From NCBI RefSeq assembly GCF_018614575.1, contig NZ_JAGGOJ010000028.1:1-64000 (forward strand): DNA of 64,000 nt, written 5' to 3'. This DNA comes from Streptomyces sp. ISL-10 (GTDB lineage: Bacteria > Actinomycetota > Actinomycetes > Streptomycetales > Streptomycetaceae). The position numbers and the translations under genes are program-made. Of this stretch, positions 8,729 to 16,793 are shown in pieces; within the stretch, counting starts at the first letter, position 1; each line of letters begins with the position of its first letter. A model generated the notes under the pieces. The model saw only the letters and a list, made by a program, of their open reading frames with translations, made no database searches and was not told the DNA's origin.

Positions 8729-9538
8729 GTGCCAAAGACGAAAAAGGCGAAGCCGGGCAAAGCCGCACCCGAGAAGAAGATCAAGCACGACGAGAAGGGC
8801 CTGGACTTTCCCCGTGCCTGGGTGGAGTTCCCGGATCCGGCCGATGACGAGCAGGTCTTCCGGTGCGACCTGACGTGGCTCACCTCACGTTGGAGCTGCA
8901 TCTTCGGCAGCGGCTGCCAGGGGATCCAGGCGGGGCGCGCGGACGACGGCTGCTGCACGCTGGGCGCGCACTTCTCCGACGAGGAGGACGAGCAGCGCGT
9001 GGCGGGGCACGTGGCGCGCCTGACCCCGGACCTGTGGCAGTTCCACGACGTCGGCACGGAAACGGGCTGGGTGGAGCAGGACGAGGACGGCGAACGCCAG
9101 ACGCGCCGCTGGGAGGGCTCCTGCATCTTCCAGAACCGTCCGGGCTTCGCGGGCGGCGCGGGCTGCTCGCTGCACATCCTGGCGCTGCGGGAGGGCCGGG
9201 AGCCGCTGGAGACGAAGCCGGACGTGTGCTGGCAACTGCCGGTCCGGCGGACGTACGACTGGATCGACCGGCCCGACGACACCCGGGTGCTCCAGGTGTC
9301 GATCGGCGAGTACGACCGCCGCGGCTGGGGCCCGGGCGGTCATGACCTGCACTGGTGGTGCACCTCCGCGACATCGGCGCACGGTGCGGGTGAGCCGGTG
9401 TATGTGACGTACCGCCCGGAGCTGACGGAGCTGATGGGCAAGGCTGCGTACGACGTGCTGGTGGAGCTGTGCGAGGCCCGCCTGGCGTCGTCGCTGCCGC
9501 TGGTGGCTCCGCACCCGGCGGACCCGAAGCCCCGCTGA
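8729..9538 (+). CDS. Conserved cysteine-rich protein
   Basis: 269 residues, function unknown. A Lys-rich N-terminus (KTKKAKPGKAAPEKKIK) precedes a globular part with clustered cysteines: WSCIFGSGCQG, DDGCCTLGAHF, GSCIFQNR, GAGCSLH, DVCWQLP and HWWCTS. This spacing resembles zinc or iron-sulfur cysteine-cluster families (YkgJ/DUF3109-like), but I cannot prove membership. The GTG start 6 nt after TACGCT indicates a leaderless transcript; an upstream start at 8654 would overlap the divergent Ppx gene. It shares a 40-bp promoter region with that gene, so the two may be coregulated. Confidence 0.83.
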   Translation: MPKTKKAKPGKAAPEKKIKHDEKGLDFPRAWVEFPDPADDEQVFRCDLTWLTSRWSCIFGSGCQGIQAGRADDGCCTLGAHFSDEEDEQRVAGHVARLTPDLWQFHDVGTETGWVEQDEDGERQTRRWEGSCIFQNRPGFAGGAGCSLHILALREGREPLETKPDVCWQLPVRRTYDWIDRPDDTRVLQVSIGEYDRRGWGPGGHDLHWWCTSATSAHGAGEPVYVTYRPELTELMGKAAYDVLVELCEARLASSLPLVAPHPADPKPR

Positions 9539-9670
9539 GCCACGGGCCGGCCGGGAGCGGAGGACCGCTTCGGGCGGGCGGCCTGACAGGCGGGCGTTCC
9601 CCTGGCCTGGTCGGCCGAGTCAGCCGAGAGGGCGGGCCGGACCGGGGGCGGGAGGACCGTTTCCGCCGGG

Positions 9671-11353
9671 TCAGTCCGAGGGCGGCGGGGTCGCCGGCTC
9701 GGACGGCGGCCTGGAGGTCGGCTGCGACGGGGGCGGGTCCGACGGATCCGCCGAGGACGGCGGCGGACTGGAGGTCGGCGGAGTCGGACCCGCCGAGGAC
9801 GGCGGCGGACTGGTCGGCGGCGGACTCGACGGCGGTGCGGGGGTCGGGTCCGGGTCGGGCGAGGAGGGCGGCGGGCTGGTGGCCCCGTGGCCGTGGATCG
9901 CCACGACCGCACCGGCGGGATCGATGCCGACCTGCGCCCGCCAGGGGCCGGACGGTTCTCGCGAGGGGTCGACGGTGATGTACAGAGTGATCGTTTCGCC
10001 GGGGTACAGGGTGCCGGACGAGCGGATCGATCGGAGCCAGCGCGCGTCCGTCCACAGCGACCAGTCGACGGGGGAGCCGCCGGACGCCGTGAGCGTGATC
10101 GAGGTGGTCTCCCCGGCGGGCTTCGCCTCGACCGTGAGCCTGCCCGGGCCCCGCCCGGGTGCGGAGGGCGGCGCGGGAGTGCCCGTGCTGATCACCGCGA
10201 CGGAGACGTCGCTCGCATGGTGGTCGGCCGTGAACCGGGGGTCCGGCTCGGCGCTCGCGTTGCCCGCGTTCTCGTAGTGGCCGTACGGGCCGCCCTCGCC
10301 CGGGCCGCCCGGGTCACCGGCGCTGACGGCCGGGCGATGTCCCTCGCCGGTCAGCGGCGCCCCGCGGTAGGCCGCCCACAGCGCGAACACCGGAGCGGCC
10401 ACGACCGTGGCCACGACGGTGGCGGTCACCGCGCGGGAGCGCATCCGTCCCCGCCGGGCCGTGTGGTCCTTGGGGTCCAGCGGGAAGCCGCCGGGGCCGA
10501 AGCGCGGGCCACCGGCGCGGGTGCGCGGGACCTGCCGCATCGCCACGTACGCGGCGGAGCGCGGCGCCTCGACCAGCGGGAGCGCGGCGGGGGTGACACT
10601 CGAACCGGGCCAGGGCCCCCGCGCGCCGGCGCGCTCGGCGGCGCGGCGGCAGCGCGGGCAGTCGTCGACGTGGCGGACGAGCTCCCGGCGCAGCGCTGCG
10701 GAGAGCAGGACGCGGTTGTCGCCGGTGAGCCGGGCGACGGCGGGACAGGTGCCCATCTCGACGACGGCGAGCGCGGCCCGGGTGCGCTCCACCTCGCAGG
10801 CCGCGGCGGCCAGCAGCTCGCGGGCGGCGGTCTCTGCGAGACCGAGCACGCAGGCGACGCCCGCCGGGCCGAGGCCGTGACGCACGGCCAGTTCGAGGGC
10901 TTCGCGCTGCTCGGGGGTGGTGCCTGCGGCCTCTGGCCAGGCCAGCCGGGCCAGTTCGGCGCGGCGGCGCTCGGCGGCCTCGGGGGCGAGGCGGGGGGAC
11001 GCGGGCCTCTCGTCGGCGGCGGGTTGCCCGGTGTGGACGCCCTGGCGCCTTCGGCGCTGTTCGGTCAGCCGGCGCAGACAGGCCCAGCGCGCCAGTGCGT
11101 ACATCCAGGCTTTCTTCTCGGCCTCGCCGGACGGGCAGCGACCGTGCTGCCGTTCGGAGATGGCGAGGACGTCACCGAGGACCGCCGTCGCCGCGTCGTG
11201 GTCGCACAGCACGGAGAGGCAGTAGGTGAACAGGCCGTCGAGGTACGGCTCGTAGCGCGCGGGCGGTCGCTCGGCGGACGGACGGGGCGCACGATGATGC
11301 GCCCGGTGTGCGCCGGTGGTGTGGGTAGGGGGTTCCAGCCTGCTGCTCGTCAC
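9671..11353 (-). CDS. Composite sigma-like / zinc-finger / BACON membrane protein
   Basis: 560 residues with an unusual domain order. N-terminal region about 35-190 looks like a degenerate sigma-70 family protein (LFTYCLSVLCDHDAATAVLG, then YALARWACLRRLTEQRRRR, then TPEQREALELAVRHGLGP). Next comes a zinc-finger anti-sigma-like motif, HVDDCPRC (about 227-234), then one membrane span (AVTATVVATVVAAPVFALWA, near 308-327). Outside the membrane lies a BACON-like beta domain (SGGSPVDWSLWTDARWL, GETITLYITVDPS) and a Pro/Ser-rich tail of about 70 residues holding a 42-bp in-frame repeat. GTG start is 6 nt after TACGGT. Divergent from radA. I infer an envelope-anchored signalling role. Confidence 0.82.
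   Translation of the reverse strand: MTSSRLEPPTHTTGAHRAHHRAPRPSAERPPARYEPYLDGLFTYCLSVLCDHDAATAVLGDVLAISERQHGRCPSGEAEKKAWMYALARWACLRRLTEQRRRRQGVHTGQPAADERPASPRLAPEAAERRRAELARLAWPEAAGTTPEQREALELAVRHGLGPAGVACVLGLAETAARELLAAAACEVERTRAALAVVEMGTCPAVARLTGDNRVLLSAALRRELVRHVDDCPRCRRAAERAGARGPWPGSSVTPAALPLVEAPRSAAYVAMRQVPRTRAGGPRFGPGGFPLDPKDHTARRGRMRSRAVTATVVATVVAAPVFALWAAYRGAPLTGEGHRPAVSAGDPGGPGEGGPYGHYENAGNASAEPDPRFTADHHASDVSVAVISTGTPAPPSAPGRGPGRLTVEAKPAGETTSITLTASGGSPVDWSLWTDARWLRSIRSSGTLYPGETITLYITVDPSREPSGPWRAQVGIDPAGAVVAIHGHGATSPPPSSPDPDPTPAPPSSPPPTSPPPSSAGPTPPTSSPPPSSADPSDPPPSQPTSRPPSEPATPPPSD
9744..9813. repeat. 42-bp-period in-frame repeat in Pro/Ser-rich tail
   Basis: 28-bp blocks at 9744-9771 and 9786-9813 differ at one base; the 42-bp offset is 14 codons, so copy changes would keep frame in the BACON-protein tail. 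Confidence 0.7.
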
Positions 11354-11359
11354 TCGGTG

Positions 11360-11365
11360 ACCGTA
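11360..11365 (-). promoter_or_regulatory. -10 box (TACGGT), leaderless spacing
   Basis: TACGGT then 6 nt then GTG 11353. Confidence 0.6.
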
Positions 11366-11549
11366 GGGGCAGTACCGGACCTCGTTCGCACCGCTTGAAC
11401 ACTTTTAACCCATACGGGTGAACCGTTCCCTCTGAGAGGTCAGGTGGGAAAGATTCCGCGCCCCCGGGGGCACCCACCGGTTCGCGTCGCGTGGCGGGCA
11501 GCGCGCCTCCCGCAGGCGGCCGCCGGTCCGGCCTGTCAGTGGTCACCGC

Positions 11550-11555
11550 TACGGT
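11550..11555 (+). promoter_or_regulatory. -10 box (TACGGT), leaderless spacing
   Basis: TACGGT then 6 nt then ATG 11562 of radA; no Shine-Dalgarno sequence lies between them. Confidence 0.6.
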
Positions 11556-11561
11556 TTGCGC

Positions 11562-12956
11562 ATGGCTGCCCGTACGAAATCCGCGAAGGACCGGCCGTCC
11601 TTCCGCTGCACCGAATGCGGCTGGACCACCGCCAAGTGGCTCGGCCGCTGCCCCGAGTGCCAGGCCTGGGGCACGGTCGAGGAGTACGGCGCGCCCGCCG
11701 TCCGCACCACAGCCGCGGGCCGGGTCTCCACCGCCGCGGTGCCCATCGGCGAGGTGGACGGCCGCCAGGCGACCGCGCGCTCCACGGGCGTCGACGAGCT
11801 CGACCGGGTTCTCGGCGGCGGTCTGGTGCCGGGGGCCGTCGTGCTGCTCGCGGGTGAGCCCGGCGTCGGCAAGTCGACGCTGCTGCTCGATGTGGCCGCC
11901 AAGGCGGCGAGCGATGAGCACCGGACGTTGTACGTGACGGGCGAGGAGTCCGCGAGCCAGGTGCGCCTGCGCGCCGACCGGATCGGCGCGCTGCACGACC
12001 ACCTGTTCCTTGCGGCGGAGACGGATCTGTCCGCGGTCCTCGGCCATCTGGACGCGGTCAAGCCGTCCCTGCTGATCCTCGACTCGGTGCAGACCGTGGC
12101 CTCCCCCGAGATCGACGGCGCGCCCGGCGGCATGGCCCAGGTCCGCGAGGTCGCGGGCGCCCTGATCCGCGCCTCCAAGGACCGCGGCATGTCCACGCTG
12201 CTGGTGGGCCATGTGACGAAGGACGGCGCCATCGCCGGCCCGCGTCTGCTGGAGCACCTGGTCGACGTGGTGCTGCACTTCGAGGGCGACCGGCACGCCC
12301 GCCTCCGCCTGGTCCGCGGCGTGAAGAACAGATACGGGGCGACGGACGAGGTCGGGTGCTTCGAGCTGCACGACGAGGGCATCACCGGCCTCGCCGACCC
12401 CTCGGGACTGTTCCTCACCCGCCGGGATGCGCCCGTCCCCGGCACGTGCCTCACCGTCACCCTGGAAGGCCGCCGTCCCCTCGTCGCCGAGGTGCAGGCG
12501 CTGACGGTCGACTCCCAGATCCCCTCCCCCCGGCGCACCACATCGGGCCTGGAGACCTCGCGGGTGTCGATGATGCTGGCGGTGCTGGAGCAGCGCGGCC
12601 GGATCTCCGCGCTCGGCAAGCGCGACATCTACAGCGCGACGGTCGGCGGTGTGAAGCTCTCGGAGCCCGCGGCGGACCTCGCGATCGCGCTCGCGCTGGC
12701 GTCGGCGGCCAGCGACACTCCACTGCCGAAGAACCTGGTCGCGATCGGCGAGGTGGGACTCGCCGGCGAGGTCAGACGGGTGACGGGCGTGCAGCGCCGG
12801 CTCGCCGAGGCGCACCGGCTGGGCTTCACCCAGGCGCTGGTGCCCTCCGATCCGGGGAGGGTCCCGGCGGGCATGAAGGTTACGGAGGTCGCCGACATGG
12901 GGGATGCTCTGCGGGTGCTCCCGAGCGGCCGGCGGAAGGCTTCCGACGGCGCCTGA
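11562..12956 (+). CDS. radA: DNA repair protein RadA (Sms)
   Basis: 464-residue RecA-related ATPase that drives branch migration of recombination intermediates. N-terminal zinc finger with Cys16, Cys19, Cys30 and Cys33; Walker A GEPGVGKST near residue 98; the RadA signature reads KNRYG near 255 rather than the textbook KNRFG. The C-terminal Lon-like domain is intact (LPKNLVAIGEVGLAGEVR). The start is the ATG 6 nt behind TACGGT. It is followed after 81 bp by disA, the usual radA-disA pair; in Bacillus RadA modulates DisA activity. Confidence 0.97.
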   Translation: MAARTKSAKDRPSFRCTECGWTTAKWLGRCPECQAWGTVEEYGAPAVRTTAAGRVSTAAVPIGEVDGRQATARSTGVDELDRVLGGGLVPGAVVLLAGEPGVGKSTLLLDVAAKAASDEHRTLYVTGEESASQVRLRADRIGALHDHLFLAAETDLSAVLGHLDAVKPSLLILDSVQTVASPEIDGAPGGMAQVREVAGALIRASKDRGMSTLLVGHVTKDGAIAGPRLLEHLVDVVLHFEGDRHARLRLVRGVKNRYGATDEVGCFELHDEGITGLADPSGLFLTRRDAPVPGTCLTVTLEGRRPLVAEVQALTVDSQIPSPRRTTSGLETSRVSMMLAVLEQRGRISALGKRDIYSATVGGVKLSEPAADLAIALALASAASDTPLPKNLVAIGEVGLAGEVRRVTGVQRRLAEAHRLGFTQALVPSDPGRVPAGMKVTEVADMGDALRVLPSGRRKASDGA

Positions 12957-13037
12957 GGCGTACGCCCCACGGGACGACGAGGCTCGCCGGTAGACTTTGC
13001 CCTGGTCTCGCCCACCCGTACGAGCCGGAGGAGTGCA

Positions 13038-14162
13038 GTGGCAGCCAAGGACGGGGCAGCAGCACCCGGAAAGTCCGGCCAAGGCACGGGCAACGAAGCG
13101 CTGATCCGCGCCGCCCTGAGCGCGGTCGCCCCGGGCACCGCCCTGCGCGACGGACTGGAGCGCATCCTCAGGGGGAACACCGGTGGTCTGATCGTTCTCG
13201 GCATGGACAAGACCGTCGAGTCGATGTGCACCGGCGGCTTCGTGCTGGACGTGGAGTTCACCGCGACCCGGCTGCGCGAGTTGTGCAAGCTGGACGGCGC
13301 TCTGATCCTCGACAAGGACATCTCCAAGATCCACCGGGCCGGCGTCCAGCTGGTCCCGGACGCGTCCATCCCGACCGAGGAGACCGGCACTCGGCACCGC
13401 ACCGCGGACCGGGTGTCGCGCCAGTGCGGCTTCCCCGTGGTGTCCGTGTCCCAGTCGATGCGGCTGATCGCGCTGTACGTGGACGGCGAGCGCCGTGTCC
13501 TGGAGGAGTCCGCCGCGATCCTGTCGCGGGCGAACCAGGCCCTCGCCACCCTGGAGCGCTACAAGCTCCGCCTCGACGAGGTCGCGGGCACGCTCTCGGC
13601 GCTGGAGATCGAGGACCTGGTCACCGTCCGGGACGTCACGGCGGTGGCGCAGCGCCTGGAGATGGTGCGACGGATCGCCACCGAGATCGCCGAATACGTG
13701 GTGGAGCTGGGCACCGACGGCCGCCTTCTCTCCCTCCAGCTCGACGAGTTGATCGCGGGCGTGGAGCCCGAGCGCGAGCTGGTCGTCCGGGACTACGTGC
13801 CGGAGCCGACGGCGAAGCGCTCGCGCACGGTGGACGAGGCGCTGGCGGAGCTGGACGCGCTCACGCACACCGAACTCCTCGAACTGCCCGTCGTGGCCAG
13901 GGCGCTGGGCTACAGCGGCTCGCCCGAGACGCTGGACTCCGCGGTCTCGCCGCGCGGGTACCGCCTGCTGGCGAAGGTCCCGCGACTGCCGGGCGCGATC
14001 ATCGAGCGGCTCGTGGAGCACTTCGGCGGTCTGCAGAAGCTGCTCGCCGCCAGTGTGGACGACCTCCAGGCCGTGGACGGCGTCGGCGAGGCGCGGGCGC
14101 GCAGCGTCCGGGAGGGCCTGTCGCGGCTCGCGGAGTCGTCGATCCTGGAGCGGTACGTCTGA
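13038..14162 (+). CDS. disA: DNA integrity scanning diadenylate cyclase DisA
   Basis: Makes c-di-AMP from two ATP and senses branched DNA. 374 residues: N-terminal DAC domain with DGA (86-88) and RHR (119-121), a helical linker, and a C-terminal helix-hairpin-helix DNA-binding domain (LAASVDDLQAVDGVGEARAR). The GTG start has GGAGGA upstream, and TAGACT at about 12993 may be the promoter. Three more in-frame stops follow the TGA because the last 15 bp are repeated in tandem; a strong hairpin terminator follows. Confidence 0.97.
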   Translation: MAAKDGAAAPGKSGQGTGNEALIRAALSAVAPGTALRDGLERILRGNTGGLIVLGMDKTVESMCTGGFVLDVEFTATRLRELCKLDGALILDKDISKIHRAGVQLVPDASIPTEETGTRHRTADRVSRQCGFPVVSVSQSMRLIALYVDGERRVLEESAAILSRANQALATLERYKLRLDEVAGTLSALEIEDLVTVRDVTAVAQRLEMVRRIATEIAEYVVELGTDGRLLSLQLDELIAGVEPERELVVRDYVPEPTAKRSRTVDEALAELDALTHTELLELPVVARALGYSGSPETLDSAVSPRGYRLLAKVPRLPGAIIERLVEHFGGLQKLLAASVDDLQAVDGVGEARARSVREGLSRLAESSILERYV

Positions 14163-14198
14163 GACGCGTAGGACTGAGACACGTACGACTGAGGGGCT
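14154..14198 (+). repeat. 15-bp tandem repeat over the disA stop codon
   Basis: Three units (14154, 14169, 14184) of the form TACGNCTGAGACNCG. The period is five codons, so TGA recurs in frame behind the true stop at 14160-14162. Confidence 0.7.
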
Positions 14199-14223
14199 TC
14201 ATGACCAGGTCATGAAGCCCCTC
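14191..14223. terminator. Bidirectional hairpin terminator, disA / 14246 gene
   Basis: Perfect 16-bp inverted repeat with a single central base between converging genes. Left arm starts GAGGGGCTTCATGACC. There is no T-run, typical of Streptomyces terminators. Confidence 0.85.
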
Positions 14224-14245
14224 GCCCGTGGATCCACGTAATCGT

Positions 14246-15064
14246 TCAGTCCTTCTCCAGGCGGAACGATGCGGGCAGCACCTTCACGCCCGGGAACGAT
14301 GCCTCGACCAGGTACGTGCCCGGCACAGCGCTGCCCGGCGACGGCGTCGGGCACTGCGGCGCGCTGCGCCTCCTGTCCCACTCCACGATGTGCGTGATCG
14401 TCCCATTGCCGGGGATCCGCAGGAATCGGGCCGGGGCCGTGCGCGGACAGTGGGCCGACGACCACACGTCCTCGTCCTCGCTGTCGGTGACGGTGAACAC
14501 GGCCGCCTTCGGGCCGAAGTCCGCCTTGCAGGTCGTGCCCGAGGAGTTGGCGACCACGAGCCTGAACGAGGGCTTCTCGCCCGGCCGGTAGGACACCTTG
14601 GTGGTGCTCAGGGTCAACTTCAGTGCGCTCGGCGCGCAGTTGGGGAGAGACGAGCCGACCGGGACCTGCTGTCCGGCGGGTCCGCCGGCCGCACCGCTCG
14701 TGGCGCCGGAGCCGCCCGTGGCCGTACCCGCGCCGCCGGTCGCGCCGTCCGCGCCGCCCGGGGGCGTGGTGCCGTCACCGGAGCCGCCCACGCCGCCGGA
14801 ACCGGTCGCGCCGTCGCCCGACTCGTCGCGCCCGCCGGGCTGTTGGCTGATCGCCGGGCCGGACTGATCCGGTCCGGGGGTGATCGAGGGTGCGGGGGAC
14901 GGGCCCTTGCCGTCCGCCGTGTTGCTGCTGCCGTCACCCCCGCTGGAGGTGACGGCCCACACGATCAGCATCGCGAGCAGCGCGACCAATGACGCCGCGA
15001 CTGCCCTCCGTCGCCAGTAGATGGAGGAGGGAAGCGGCCCGATCGGATTGCGCAGAGATCCCAC
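14246..15064 (-). CDS. Membrane-anchored surface protein with Gly/Ser/Thr-rich stalk
   Basis: 272 residues. A short basic N-terminus (SSIYWRRRAVAAS) precedes one membrane span (about 25-45, VALLAMLIVWAV). A long Gly/Ser/Thr/Pro-rich stalk (about 47-145) leads to a C-terminal beta domain (LTLSTTKVSYRPGEKPSFRL and NSSGTTCKADFG) that looks like the DUF4232/CARDB-type fold. Three cysteines lie in the C-terminal domain. GTG 15064 sits 7 nt behind TAGAGT; an in-frame codon at 15121 is possible but has no promoter logic. Convergent with disA. Function unknown; probably an external ligand- or wall-binding protein. Confidence 0.8.
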   Translation of the reverse strand: MGSLRNPIGPLPSSIYWRRRAVAASLVALLAMLIVWAVTSSGGDGSSNTADGKGPSPAPSITPGPDQSGPAISQQPGGRDESGDGATGSGGVGGSGDGTTPPGGADGATGGAGTATGGSGATSGAAGGPAGQQVPVGSSLPNCAPSALKLTLSTTKVSYRPGEKPSFRLVVANSSGTTCKADFGPKAAVFTVTDSEDEDVWSSAHCPRTAPARFLRIPGNGTITHIVEWDRRRSAPQCPTPSPGSAVPGTYLVEASFPGVKVLPASFRLEKD

Positions 15065-15071
15065 GGACCGA

Positions 15072-15077
15072 ACTCTA
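15072..15077 (-). promoter_or_regulatory. -10 box (TAGAGT), leaderless spacing
   Basis: TAGAGT then 7 nt then GTG 15064. Confidence 0.55.
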
Positions 15078-15249
15078 CGAGAGATCGCGCCCAACTCCCG
15101 CCCCACCCGCCGCCTGAGCACGAAGTTCTGCCGATCATCATCACGGACTCATCACGGGCCCGGTCCCACGGGTCCGTTGCGTCCGTCAGAGGTGCTCTGG
15201 CCGATCGCGAAGGGTGACCGACCCGCCTGGGACGATACGGTCCGTCATC

Positions 15250-15909
15250 ATGGACAGCAGCATCACGCGCGATCTCTACCGCGACATCACCGACTTCGCC
15301 CACACCACGCCCTCCTGGGTGCAGCACCTCGCCGAACTGTGGACGGAGGCAGGGCTGCTGCTGTTCGGCGTGCTGTTCCTGCTCGCGTGGTGGCGGTCAC
15401 GGACCGCGGACCCGGGCCGGATAGCCCTCGCGGTCCTCGCGCCGCTCGCGACGGCGGTCGGCTATGTGGTCAGCGAATCCCTCAAGTCCTTTGTGGACGA
15501 GGAGCGTCCGTGCCGCACGGTCACGGAGGCGGCCGCGTCGCTCGTACCGTGCCCCCCGACCGGCGACTGGTCCTTCCCGAGCAACCACGCGGCCATCGCC
15601 GGTGCGGCTGCGATGGCCCTCGCGATCGCGTGGCCGCGGATCGCCCTGCTGACGGTCCCGATGGCGCTGCTGATGGCCTTCTCGCGCGTCTTCGTCGGGG
15701 TGCACTACCCGCACGACGTTCTGACCGGCCTGGCGGTGGGCGCGCTCGTCGCGGCCGCCTGCATGGCGGCCCTGCTGCGCCCGGCCCGGTCGCTGCTCGC
15801 CACCATGCGCACGAGCCGCACGCCCCTCACGCTCTGGCTCGCCGGCCCGGGCCCGGCCCCGGAACCCGCTCCCCCGGCGCCCCCGCGCGCGTCGGCGGAC
15901 CGCCGCTGA
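15250..15909 (+). CDS. PAP2-family membrane phosphatase
   Basis: 219 residues. The three PAP2 catalytic motifs are present: K79-X6-R86P87 (KSFVDEERP), PSNHA (PSGH variant, Asn for Gly) and SRVFVGVHYPHD (SR-X5-H-X3-D). Five or so hydrophobic segments surround them, so it acts at the membrane on lipid phosphates such as undecaprenyl pyrophosphate or phosphatidic acid; the exact lipid is not predictable. The C-terminus is a Pro/Ala tail whose coding end (CGGACCGCCGCTGACGCC) recurs 307 bp downstream. TACGGT lies 8 nt before the ATG. Confidence 0.9.
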   Translation: MDSSITRDLYRDITDFAHTTPSWVQHLAELWTEAGLLLFGVLFLLAWWRSRTADPGRIALAVLAPLATAVGYVVSESLKSFVDEERPCRTVTEAAASLVPCPPTGDWSFPSNHAAIAGAAAMALAIAWPRIALLTVPMALLMAFSRVFVGVHYPHDVLTGLAVGALVAAACMAALLRPARSLLATMRTSRTPLTLWLAGPGPAPEPAPPAPPRASADRR

Positions 15910-16220
15910 CGCCGGGAGCCCCCGCGGACGTCGAGGGCGCCGGCCACACCGGCGTGGCCTGCCCACGGGCGGTTCCGCTCGTGACGACGATCCCCGGGGC
16001 GCCCGGGGCGGGCCGGCCTGAGGACGGACGCCTGCCACTCCCGAGGCGCGGACAGCGGGGCGGGCACCTGCCACGCGGCGAGCAAGGCCTGCCACAGGCG
16101 ACACCCCCGGCGGCACACCGCCACCGGGGCCCGGGGACTGGCCCGATGATTCTCAGCGGGCAGAGGCCCTCCTCCGGCGACGCACTTCCATGACACCCCG
16201 GACGGACCGCCGCTGACGCC
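15896..16220. repeat. 18-bp exact repeat of the PAP2 gene 3' end
   Basis: CGGACCGCCGCTGACGCC occurs at 15896-15913, spanning the PAP2 stop codon, and again at 16203-16220 in the noncoding island. The interval given is from the first to the second copy. Confidence 0.75.
16025..16137. repeat. 113-bp direct repeat, copy A
   Basis: Matches copy B at 16561-16674 with one substitution in the first 106 bp and a 1-bp gap near the end. The last part is a strong hairpin (16104-16129, CCCCCGGCGG-CACA-CCGCC-A-CCGGGG). Confidence 0.85.
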
Positions 16221-16418
16221 ACCGCCCGCGCCGCCGCTCGCCCCATGGGCGAGCCCTACTCGAGGCGATATCGCCCGCAGCAGCACACGCCGGTGGCCCC
16301 CGGGGCGGGGGCCACTGGTGGCCCCGGATGGGGCTCGCCCCAGGGCGACGCCTGCCACACCCCGCAGGCGGAGTCCATGGCCGCCCCCGGTGGGGCGGCG
16401 TACGCCCGGGTGCTGCCA

Positions 16419-16468
16419 CGCAGGCGGTTCCGCGCGCTGGCGGGCCTGCCCGCAGGCGGTTCCGCGCG
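16419..16468. repeat. 18-bp direct repeats, 32 bp apart
   Basis: CGCAGGCGGTTCCGCGCG at 16419-16436 and 16451-16468; the core GGCGGTTCCGC also occurs near 15968. Confidence 0.75.
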
Positions 16469-16560
16469 TGGCGACACATCCCCGGAGACGCCGGAGACGG
16501 ATTGCCGGTGGACGCCCGGCACGCCCCGCCAGGGCCCACCGGGCGGGGCTCGCCCGACGG

Positions 16561-16674
16561 CGGACGCCTGCCACTCCCGAGGCGCGGACAGCGGGGCGGG
16601 CACCTGCCACGCGGCGAGCAACGCCTGCCACAGGCGACACCCCCGGCGGCACACCGCCACCGGGGCCCCGGGGA
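16561..16674. repeat. 113-bp direct repeat, copy B
   Basis: Second copy, 536 bp from copy A, with the same terminal hairpin at 16640-16665. It ends about 120 bp before mutY. Confidence 0.85.
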
Positions 16675-16793
16675 CGGACCCCCCGCGCCCGCCCCGGCGA
16701 GGCCCGCACCGCCGGCGAAGCACCCCTGGGCCCCGCCCGGGGGCCGGTGCCTGCGGCGGTCGGCGGGCGGGGCGTGCCAGGATCGTCAGTGCC

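Larger units (their letters stand above)
15910..16793. other. Repeat-rich noncoding island between PAP2 and mutY
   Basis: About 880 bp without a credible gene. It holds two near-identical 113-bp direct repeats, a shorter degenerate copy near 16331-16370, a repeated 18-mer at 16419/16451 and several hairpins (for example GCTCGCCC-CAT-GGGCGAGC near 16229-16247 and a GTGGCCCCC stem near 16290-16315). Open frames exist on both strands only because of very high GC; they lack starts with ribosome sites. Confidence 0.7.

Noticed and set aside
16245..16793. Possible N-terminal extension of mutY through the repeat island
   Set aside because: The frame is open but encodes repeat-derived low-complexity sequence; the MutY fold starts at 16794.
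15910..16793. CRISPR array or insertion sequence
   Set aside because: Repeats are two long copies plus degenerate motifs, without regular spacers, cas genes, a transposase or terminal inverted repeats.
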